A DNA stretch of 64,000 nucleotides from Candidatus Latescibacterota bacterium (GTDB taxonomy: Bacteria; JAAXHH01). The position numbers and the translations under genes are program-made. This document shows, in pieces, positions 1 through 6,081 of the stretch. The notes beneath the pieces are model-generated. The model had not been told where the DNA came from. It was given only the letters and a program-made list of their open reading frames with translations, and did no database searches. The DNA lies in contig JAJEAN010000007.1 of the NCBI GenBank assembly GCA_022822725.1, positions 1,871,045 to 1,935,044 on the forward strand. The letters are read 5' to 3'. How positions within the stretch are numbered: position 1 is the stretch's first letter; every line of letters starts with the position of its first letter.

Positions 1-1
1 A

Positions 2-469
2 GACAAAGATATACTTAACGTACTTCTCGGCATGCGACCTGTCATTATTGATGCGCCTGATAACTGTAGTTTCTTCACATGTGATCAACCCGTTGCGTTT
101 TACAATCCATCTGCTACGTTTAACCAAGCTCGAGGTGCTGCAATTGAAGATCCAGGAACCGAAATTACCCTTCCTTTGTCTTCAAAGAACCTGCTTAAAC
201 TCGAATGGTCAGAATACGATCCAGACAGAATCATAGCATCACCTGAAGAAGTGGATGAATATAATCGAAGATCAGTTATCATGGCTTCATCGTACATTTT
301 TACACGGTCCGAATCAGTTACGAAAACCTGCAGGATAGTTAAAAGATATAGGCAGTTCTCGGCAGGAATGCAGCCTCCTCAGTTAGCCGATTTCGGCAGG
401 ACTTTCTTTACTCGACAGTTTTTCAGACCTGTGTTGACGCAATCCCAATATGAAACTTCCGATCAATAG
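2..469 (+). CDS. DUF4238-like protein, 3' part only (5' end outside window)
   Basis: The reading frame is open from base 2, ten codons before the first ATG at 32, so the gene starts upstream of the window and only about 155 C-terminal codons are present. The motif FFTCDQPVAFYNP followed by a PLSSKNLLKLEW segment resembles the C-terminal half of DUF4238 proteins (TSDNPV then PLSP-type motifs). The function of that family is not established. Local base composition is AT-richer than most of the window, in keeping with the accessory character of 1-1300. A sigma-70-like promoter and higBA follow. Assignment to the family rests on motif resemblance only. Confidence 0.6.
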   Translation, partial: DKDILNVLLGMRPVIIDAPDNCSFFTCDQPVAFYNPSATFNQARGAAIEDPGTEITLPLSSKNLLKLEWSEYDPDRIIASPEEVDEYNRRSVIMASSYIFTRSESVTKTCRIVKRYRQFSAGMQPPQLADFGRTFFTRQFFRPVLTQSQYETSDQ

Positions 470-558
470 TGAATTATGTATACCCAGGTATATTTTGGAT
501 TGATTAAGACTGTGCATGAATGTGTAGTAATCCTATACGAACCTCCATTCAATGACCT

Positions 559-660
559 TTATACCTCCTCCAGTGCCTGGTCCAGGTTGGCAACGATGTC
601 GTCTAGATATTCAAGTCCCACCGAAACGCGCACACCGAAGCCCTGATCCGCATCCACAGA
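559..660 (-). pseudogene. 3' remnant of a cystathionine gamma-synthase / Cys-Met PLP enzyme gene
   Basis: Read on the minus strand, this stretch encodes DADQGFGVRVSVGLEYLDD followed by IVANLDQALEEV and a TAA stop at 559-561. This is the hallmark C-terminus of MetB/MetC-type PLP enzymes (R-x-SVGxE-x-xxDLIxDLxQAL). There is no upstream coding sequence: the homology ends at about 660, immediately before the higBA promoter. Only about 33 codons remain, so the piece cannot be functional. The abrupt end suggests the toxin-antitoxin module replaced or invaded the rest of the gene. Confidence 0.7.
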
Positions 661-673
661 CTACCACTCAACA

Positions 674-709
674 TTAACGATTGACGTTAATAACACGTAA
701 CGTTATTAT
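674..709 (+). promoter_or_regulatory. higBA promoter with nested operator palindromes
   Basis: A near-ideal sigma-70 promoter: -35 TTGACG at 681-686, a 17-base spacer and -10 TATTAT at 704-709. Two inverted repeats overlap it. TTAACG-N5-CGTTAA spans 674-690 and covers the -35. TAATAAC-N7-GTTATTA spans 688-708 and covers spacer and -10. The palindrome TAACGTTA lies at 698-705. This is what is expected of an operator for autorepression by HigA. The expected transcription start (about 715-717) is only a few bases before the higB ATG at 719. Confidence 0.7.
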
Positions 710-718
710 AGCAATGGT

Positions 719-1000
719 ATGATCATTTCGTTCAAAGACCGGGAGACCGAGAGAGTTTTCCGACGTGAAATGTCTCGTAAGTTTTCCAGTACTCTGGCCC
801 GTGCCGCCTTGAAGAAACTAGTCATGCTCCATTCTGCCGAAACCTTGCAGGACTTGATCGCGTTGCCTGGTAACAGAACTGAGAAGCTTGCAGGAGACCG
901 TAAAGGCCAGTATAGCATACGTGTTAACGACCAATGGCGGTTGTGCTTTGTGTGGAAAAATGGTCATGCCACCGAAGTCGAACTTGTAGACTACCATTAG
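719..1000 (+). CDS. higB: HigB-type toxin (RelE/ParE superfamily mRNA interferase)
   Basis: 93 residues, the usual length for HigB. The N-terminus MIISFKDRETERVF, the central LAGDRKGQYSIRVNDQWRL and the C-terminal EVELVDYH match the plasmid-maintenance killer family. HigB toxins cleave mRNA at the ribosome. The toxin gene comes first, the usual order for this type, and is followed nine bases later by the antitoxin. There is no Shine-Dalgarno sequence upstream of the ATG. With the promoter -10 ending at 709 the transcript should be nearly leaderless. Regulation is probably by HigA binding the palindromes at 674-708. Confidence 0.92.
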   Translation: MIISFKDRETERVFRREMSRKFSSTLARAALKKLVMLHSAETLQDLIALPGNRTEKLAGDRKGQYSIRVNDQWRLCFVWKNGHATEVELVDYH

Positions 1001-1009
1001 GAGTTAGAT

Positions 1010-1315
1010 ATGCCTTCCGCCGTAATTCCCCCAATTCATCCCGGTGAGATCCTCAAGGAAGAGTTTCTCGAACCACTTGGCCTGAGCCAGTATCGTGTGG
1101 CCACAGACATTTCAGTTCCCCCGCGCCGTATAAACGAGATCGTTCACGGCAAACGCGCCATATCTGCCGACACGGCATTACGGCTGGCACGCTATTTCGG
1201 AACCACGGATCGTTTCTGGCTGAATCTGCAGACACACTATGACCTGGAGTTGCAGAGGGACCGATTAGGGAAACTCCTGGAGACAGAGGTACGTATCCTG
1301 GATCGATCGAACTAA
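1010..1315 (+). CDS. higA: HigA-type antitoxin, XRE-family DNA-binding protein
   Basis: 101 residues beginning PPIHPGEILKEEFLEPLGLSQYRVA, the classic HigA/VapI signature, with a helix-turn-helix at about residues 24-60 and the conserved TALRLARYFGTTDRFWLNLQ segment. It neutralises HigB and represses the operon. The ATG at 1010 is preceded by TAGGAG, which overlaps the higB stop codon, so translation of the two is probably coupled. The operator palindromes upstream of higB are the likely binding sites. Confidence 0.93.
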   Translation: MPSAVIPPIHPGEILKEEFLEPLGLSQYRVATDISVPPRRINEIVHGKRAISADTALRLARYFGTTDRFWLNLQTHYDLELQRDRLGKLLETEVRILDRSN

Positions 1316-1327
1316 AGCTGGAATACC

Positions 1328-2377
1328 ATGTCCCAGCCTCCCGCCTACCTTCCCACCCTGGTGTCCGAAGCCGGAATAAGTCTGAACTCCATCCGATGCG
1401 TAGAACCATTCGGCGACGGCGTAACCAACCGGACATCCCTCGTCGTTCTGCGGGACGACACGCGCTTCATCCTTCGTGAATACGAATGGCCCTATGCTTC
1501 AGGCGATGACCTCCGCAGGCTGGAAAAAGAGCTTTATCTGCACGACCTGCTTCTGAAGTACGGTGTGCCGGTACCTGCCATCGTCGCCAGGCACGATGAC
1601 GGCAGTACCCGTGCCGTGCTGATGGAGTTTAAACCGGGACAGCTGCTCGGAAACGTTGTGGATGACCTGCCTGAAACCCCGCGCGCCGAGGCCTGGTGGT
1701 CTGTCGGACTCGCTTTAAGGAAAGTGCATTCGATCCGGTTACCCGATAACTGCGCGGGCCTGATCGTCGGGGAACGCGTACGACCCTTCGAAGAAGGTTC
1801 CTGGGGCGACTTTCACTGCCACCAGGCTGTGCGGCATGCGAGAAACCTGCTGAAGCGGGATATGGGATTCAGTTTCGACCTGAAGTCCATGAAGCGCATG
1901 TTGAAGCGGGCGATACCGGTTCTGAATGCACGGCCCCTGGTCCTGTTGCACAACGATCCCCATCCCTGGAACGTGCTTGTAGACGAAGTAGATGGCCGTT
2001 GGACGTGTTCCGCCTGGCTCGACTGGGAGTACGCATGGGTTGGCGATCCGGCCTGGGACCTCGCCAGGCTGGATGTATTTCGGTTGAAGCCGATCGGTCC
2101 CACGCCGGCCGCTTTCTTTGAAGGATACGGCGAAGTTTCGAAAGATCCCGAACGGACGATTTACGAACTTTCCATCTACCTTTGGATGGCCAACCAGTAC
2201 CTGGACGGAGAGGTGGATGAGGAACGGATACTCACGCCCACCTACGAGGCGGCCATGCAGTACCTGGGCCGGGTCGACGAAGCGGTGGGAAGGATCGATG
2301 GAGCGCTTCGGGAACTGGGAATTACCGGTGCTGTTCGCGGTATAGCGGAAAAAGAAAACGGACCGCCGTTTGGTTAG
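1328..2377 (+). CDS. Phosphotransferase family protein (APH/choline kinase fold)
   Basis: 349 residues with a kinase-like APH fold. The N-lobe contains DTRFILREY and the C-lobe carries the Brenner motif HNDPHPWNV at residues 208-216 (catalytic Asp210), then LDWEYAWVGDP at 231-241 (Mg-binding Asp232). The fold phosphorylates a small-molecule hydroxyl group. The substrate cannot be told from sequence, and aminoglycoside resistance should not be assumed. It starts 12 bases after higA and may be read from the same transcript. The stop codon lies in the loop of the terminator at 2359-2390. Confidence 0.85.
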   Translation: MSQPPAYLPTLVSEAGISLNSIRCVEPFGDGVTNRTSLVVLRDDTRFILREYEWPYASGDDLRRLEKELYLHDLLLKYGVPVPAIVARHDDGSTRAVLMEFKPGQLLGNVVDDLPETPRAEAWWSVGLALRKVHSIRLPDNCAGLIVGERVRPFEEGSWGDFHCHQAVRHARNLLKRDMGFSFDLKSMKRMLKRAIPVLNARPLVLLHNDPHPWNVLVDEVDGRWTCSAWLDWEYAWVGDPAWDLARLDVFRLKPIGPTPAAFFEGYGEVSKDPERTIYELSIYLWMANQYLDGEVDEERILTPTYEAAMQYLGRVDEAVGRIDGALRELGITGAVRGIAEKENGPPFG

Positions 2378-2390
2378 GCGGCCCGCTTTT
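2359..2390 (+). terminator. Rho-independent terminator overlapping the phosphotransferase stop codon
   Basis: Stem CGGACCGCC (2359-2367) pairs with GGCGGCCCG (2377-2385) with one A-C mismatch, a nine-base loop and a following C-TTTT. The TAG stop (2375-2377) sits at the loop edge. Confidence 0.6.
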
Positions 2391-2436
2391 AGATTACCGT
2401 TCGGAACCCCAGATCCTGGTCGAATTCGTGTCCAAC

Positions 2437-3015
2437 TTACTGCCCCGAGATCATCGCCAGGATCTCTACCAGGCTATCGGTTGACGGCCGGTCGAAGGGG
2501 TCCGATCCCACGTACTTGAACCTGAGGATGCCTTCCTTGTCGATGATAAAGGCAGTGGGTACGACTTCCGTTCCCTTGTCGGTCTCTTTCTGGATCTTGA
2601 ACTTGGTCGGTATGGCCCGGTCCGGATCGGCGAGAACACGAAAGGAAAGATCCTCCCGCGTCACTTTCGACTTGGCGACGAAATCCTGTGTCTGTTCCAG
2701 GTCTTCAGGATTGATGAAGAGTAGTTCGGTGTCGAGTTCTGCGATGCGTTCGTAATCGGATTGCAACTGCCCCAGTTGCCGTAAGCAAAGGGGTCACCAG
2801 TATCCGATCCAGCCGCGGTCGACGACCACCAGCAGGTTCCTGCTGCCCTTGTAATCGGCGAAGTTGACGGTCTCGCCGTTCACGTCCTGCAGGCTGAACT
2901 CCGGTGCGGCCTCGCCCAGTCTCGGCGCCAGGTTCCGGGGTTGCGCGTCGGCGAACTCCGTCACCAGGCCGACCAGGGCCAGGGCGAAGCACCACCGCGC
3001 CAGTGCATGTATCAT
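2437..3015 (-). CDS. Candidate selenoprotein: exported redoxin (AhpC/TSA, Prx-like) with UxxC active site
   Basis: ATG at 3013-3015 follows a strong GGAGGA site. Residues 1-24 form a signal peptide (cut near FADA-QP). A redoxin domain follows, with APEFSLQDVNGETVNFADYKG and then GYW-TGA-PLC-LRQLGQLQ. The TGA (2794-2796, codon 74) stands where Prx-like enzymes have the peroxidatic or redox Cys of WCPxC. The frame continues intact for 118 codons to LAMISGQ, including the cis-Pro motif VVPTAFIIDKEG. A SECIS-like hairpin follows the TGA (2763-2779). Reading TGA as selenocysteine gives a complete 192-residue protein with U74-x-x-C77. Prx-like UxxC selenoproteins are known from marine bacteria. The alternative is a nonsense mutation of the Cys codon. 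A conventional gene caller would split it into two ORFs. Confidence 0.8.
2763..2796 (-). promoter_or_regulatory. Candidate bacterial SECIS element downstream of in-frame TGA
   Basis: On the mRNA, the UGA (2796-2794) is followed after 21 nucleotides by an apical GGG loop (2772-2770). A perfect 7-bp stem closes it: GCAACUG (2779-2773) with CAGUUGC (2769-2763). The short G-starting loop and the UGA-to-loop distance agree with the published bacterial SECIS model (a G among the first two loop bases, spacing in the high teens to thirties). A competing hairpin UUGC-UUACG-GCAA lies closer to the UGA. Confidence 0.65.
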
Positions 3016-3185
3016 GGTCTTCCTCCTCGTTACAGAAGTCGTCCTGCTCATTCCGGCTTCAGTGCAATTCGCTTGCGTTTTGGTCCCGTTAATATAACCT
3101 ACCCCGACACGAATGTTAACTTCAAAATAACTGTTGTCCGCAACGATTTCATGTGCCCATAACGATTTCAAGGAGCCACTTCCCT

Positions 3186-3977
3186 ATGAAGCCAGGCATC
3201 ACGCAACTCTGTCTCAGCCGCCAGGATCTCGAAGCGGACCTTTCGAAGGCCCGAAACCTGGGCTACGAAGCCATCGAACTGGTATTTTCCGATGAAGGAT
3301 CGCCGAATTTGGACGCCTCGACCTCGGAGATCGCGTCGGTCGGGGACGCCTGCCGGGACCACGGACTCGAGCTGTGTTCCATGATCGCCATCCGCCGGGA
3401 CGCCGGTTCCCTGTTGTCGCCCTCCGCGGAGGAGCGGGCGAAGCGGGTGGCCATTCTGCGCCGGGGCTTAGAAATCGCCGAGATCCTGGGTGTGGACGCC
3501 CTCCTCCTGCATCCCGGTGCGCTCGATCCCAAAAGCTCGTACGGCACGACCTGGGACAACTTCCGCGACGCGTTGCGCGACCTCGCGCCCGAAGCGGAAC
3601 GCCGCGGCACCCGGATCGGCATCGAAAACGTGTGGAACCAGTTCATGCTAAGCCCCCGGGAAGCGCGGCAACTCGTCGACGAGGTTGGTTCACCCGCTGT
3701 TGGTATCTACCTGGATACGGCCAACATGATCCTTTACGGCTATCCGGACATGTGGATCAGGGAGCTGGGCCGCCGGATCTTCAAGGTGCACGTGAAGGAT
3801 TTTCGGCGTGGGGAAGGCGCCTGGGTCCAGTTGATGGACGGCGACACGGACTGGCCGGCGGTCATGGCCGAGTTGCGCGCCATCGGTTTCGACGGCGCCC
3901 TGGTCAGCGAGGTCGGGGGAGACGACGACTCCATGAGGGAAACCGCCGAGCGCATCCGGCGGATCATCGCCCTGTAG
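3186..3977 (+). CDS. Sugar phosphate isomerase/epimerase (AP endonuclease 2 TIM barrel)
   Basis: 263 residues from the ATG at 3186, chosen because AAGGAGCC lies ten bases upstream and because MKPGITQLCLS aligns with the first barrel strand. The metal and catalytic residues of the xylose-isomerase-like TIM barrel are visible: LLLHPGALD (His), IGIENVWNQF (Glu), GIYLDTANM (Asp), KVHVKDF (His-x-Lys-Asp) and SEVGGDD (Glu). Such enzymes isomerise or epimerise sugars or cyclitols. The exact substrate is unknown. It is transcribed away from the redoxin gene, so their promoters share 3016-3185. Confidence 0.85.
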   Translation: MKPGITQLCLSRQDLEADLSKARNLGYEAIELVFSDEGSPNLDASTSEIASVGDACRDHGLELCSMIAIRRDAGSLLSPSAEERAKRVAILRRGLEIAEILGVDALLLHPGALDPKSSYGTTWDNFRDALRDLAPEAERRGTRIGIENVWNQFMLSPREARQLVDEVGSPAVGIYLDTANMILYGYPDMWIRELGRRIFKVHVKDFRRGEGAWVQLMDGDTDWPAVMAELRAIGFDGALVSEVGGDDDSMRETAERIRRIIAL

Positions 3978-4034
3978 GTTTTGTAGATTCATCGTTCAGG
4001 AAACCTGCGACACGCCATCGACGAGGTCCGCCGC

Positions 4035-4849
4035 ATGACCGTCACTAATGATAGTCCGGACGATGTGAAAGCAGAATCCAGCGCGGACTTCACAAAGCTG
4101 CCCAGGAAACAGTTCGGCGATGATCTGCGTCGCCCTGGCGATGTTCCTGGGCTCGCTGGGCCAGACGATCGTCGCGACGGCGTTGTACTCCATCGTGGCC
4201 GACATTGGCGGATTTGATCGCTACGCGTGGGTCGCCACCGCTTACATTCTGGGGGCGACGGCCGTTGCACCGATCGCCGGCGGACTCAGTGATCTGTATG
4301 GGCGTAAATCTTTGTTCATCGTCGGTCTGAGCGTCTTTATGGCCGGCTCCTGTCTTTCGGGCATCAGCGCGTCGATGAACGAACTCGTAGCTTTTCGCGC
4401 TCTGCAGGGCGTCGGTGGCGGCGTCACTATGACCTGCAGCCTCACCGCGCTGGCCGATCTGATTCCCCCGCAACGACGAGGCAGGTTTCAGGGCCTCATG
4501 GCAGGAGTGTTTGGCATCGCGTCGGTTTTCGGACCGGTTGCTGGCGGCGGTCATTTCCGACCGGACCGCCTTCGCTTTGCCGGAAGAATGGCTCAGCGCA
4601 TTGCGGGAGAGCCCCGGGAAACTGCTGGATCCGATGACCGCCGAGTCTCTGAGAGCAATGCTGGCACAAGCGGGGTCCGCGGACGCCGAGGCGGCGGACA
4701 GGCTATTCGACTCTCTGCAGTCCGCGCTGGCTGCGGCACTGTCCAATGTGTTTGCGGTGCTCCTCGTCGCTGCCGGATTGTCGTTCGGGCCCGCACTGCT
4801 GTTCCGGAAGTCGCCCAACGGGCCGTCGGCATCCCAAACGGGCGAATGA
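4035..4849 (+). pseudogene. Decayed MFS transporter (DHA2/EmrB type), frameshift plus internal deletion
   Basis: The ATG at 4035 opens MTVTNDSPDDVKAE...KLPRKQF. The frame is then lost at about 4113, where an extra G precedes GCGATGATCTGC. The next frame restores a typical DHA2 N-terminus (AMFLGSLGQTIVATAL, GGLSDLYGRKSLF, FRALQGVGGG) through about four membrane segments to FGPVAGG at about 4545. A second frame change there joins directly to a transporter C-terminus (ISDRTAFALPEEW... ALSNVFAVLLVAAGLSFGPALLF). Roughly half of a 14-TM protein is missing. Both lesions together make function very unlikely. Confidence 0.8.
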
Positions 4850-4850
4850 C

Positions 4851-4890
4851 GCATTCATATCGCCTCAAATCGACTCAAATCGACTCATAT
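4851..4890. repeat. Four 10-bp tandem units at the 3' end of the acyltransferase gene
   Basis: Four degenerate decamers (GCATTCATAT, CGCCTCAAAT, CGACTCAAAT, CGACTCATAT) run across the acyltransferase stop codon at 4885-4887. Confidence 0.7.
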
Positions 4891-6081
4891 CGCCGCCCGG
4901 GGATAGCGGCGGCCATTGAGTTGCTTGCCGATGAAAGTTGACCGTACGCCGTAGTGGTAAGCCAACAGCATCAGGCCGGTAGCCGCGGCAACGACCAGCG
5001 TAAGCTTGGCCAGGCCCGGCAACGGAAGGCTGTAGAGGGCTAGCGGCAGCAGCATGGTCACGGGCACCTGGGCAAGATAGAAAAAGTAGGACGCATCCGC
5101 CATGTAGCGCCAGCGCGGGCTTGGCCTGTTCATGTAGCGCAGGAACACGCCTACCAATCCGTAGACCATCATCCACATGGAGAGCGAAAGGAAGACAACC
5201 GCCCCCAGGTGATATTCCCCCGAGGACCCGGTGCACCCCATCGTGAGGTCAACCTCGCACCCTGTATCGACGAAGTAGCGGTGAACGAAAAAACAGGGGA
5301 CTGCGCCGGCGAGCATGAACCATGCCGGACCTGTGAACTTCTTCAGGACTTCTTTCCGGTAGAAGAGAAGCCAACCGAATCCGAACAGCAGACCATAGAG
5401 CGCCAGCAGGCGGGGGGCCGGGATGAGGTTGCCATGGTAATCAATCGTCCAGGACTGCATCTGGTAAAGCGCCATGCCCCCCATCAGGATCGCCGCTATC
5501 AGTCCTCCGCCGCGCAAGTGGCGCGCAAAAAGGTCCAGGATGCGTTTCCTGACCGCCGGGGGTATACGCCGGGCGAGCACCAGCGCGCCGCCCGCAGCCA
5601 GGCTCAGGATAAGCAGATAATAGAGGAACCAGAGGTGCATGAGGATGTAGTCGAGCATGCGGGGCGCGGAAGCCATATCGCTATAGTGAATCGCCGGCGG
5701 CACGGCGCTGAACGGGGTGGCCACCCATAGAATGAACGCCATCAAGGCTGCCACCACCGGCCAGGCGACGAGCAAAGTGACGCCCAGCCGGCTCCAACGG
5801 TGCCTGATAAACGCCGGGATTCCGCGCGTCTCGATCAGATAGGCCGAGAAGAACCCGGCTATCAGAAAGAAGACCGGCAACTGGAACACACGAATAAACA
5901 CGATGAACCAGTGGGCAAGGACGACGATCTCGGCGTCTTTATATGGCCAGGCGTCGATCATTGAGGGTTCGTAAGTCATCGATGCGTGGCGTACTATCCC
6001 AAGCATAATCATCACCACGCGCAACCGGTCCAGCGCATAATAACGCTCAACGACGGCCTCGGATCGACTAACGGGAACCAT
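4885..6081 (-). CDS. Acyltransferase 3 family membrane protein (OpgC-like)
   Basis: 398 residues with about ten hydrophobic segments. The N-terminal RYYALDRLRVVMIMLGIVRHAS carries the conserved Arg and His of acyltransferase-3 enzymes, followed by FQLPVFFLIAGFFSAYL, typical of the OpgC/MdoC branch. Such proteins move acyl or succinyl groups onto exported glycans or lipids from the cytoplasmic membrane. The start overlaps the 3' end of the P450 fusion gene by 14 bases on the same strand, so the two are very likely co-transcribed and may act on the same product. The substrate is not predictable. Confidence 0.88.
   Translation of the reverse strand: MVPVSRSEAVVERYYALDRLRVVMIMLGIVRHASMTYEPSMIDAWPYKDAEIVVLAHWFIVFIRVFQLPVFFLIAGFFSAYLIETRGIPAFIRHRWSRLGVTLLVAWPVVAALMAFILWVATPFSAVPPAIHYSDMASAPRMLDYILMHLWFLYYLLILSLAAGGALVLARRIPPAVRKRILDLFARHLRGGGLIAAILMGGMALYQMQSWTIDYHGNLIPAPRLLALYGLLFGFGWLLFYRKEVLKKFTGPAWFMLAGAVPCFFVHRYFVDTGCEVDLTMGCTGSSGEYHLGAVVFLSLSMWMMVYGLVGVFLRYMNRPSPRWRYMADASYFFYLAQVPVTMLLPLALYSLPLPGLAKLTLVVAAATGLMLLAYHYGVRSTFIGKQLNGRRYPRAAI

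Noticed and set aside
1328-2377. Antibiotic-resistance aminoglycoside phosphotransferase
   Set aside because: Only the generic APH-fold motifs are present; no resistance-enzyme-specific residues were recognised.
2780-2793. UUGC-UUACG-GCAA hairpin as the SECIS
   Set aside because: Its loop is only about nine bases from the UGA and starts with U; the GGG-loop hairpin at 21 bases fits the bacterial model better.
2437-3015. Redoxin as a simple nonsense pseudogene
   Set aside because: Possible, but the stop falls exactly on the catalytic Cys codon, the rest of the frame is undamaged and a SECIS-like hairpin follows; selenocysteine is the better explanation.
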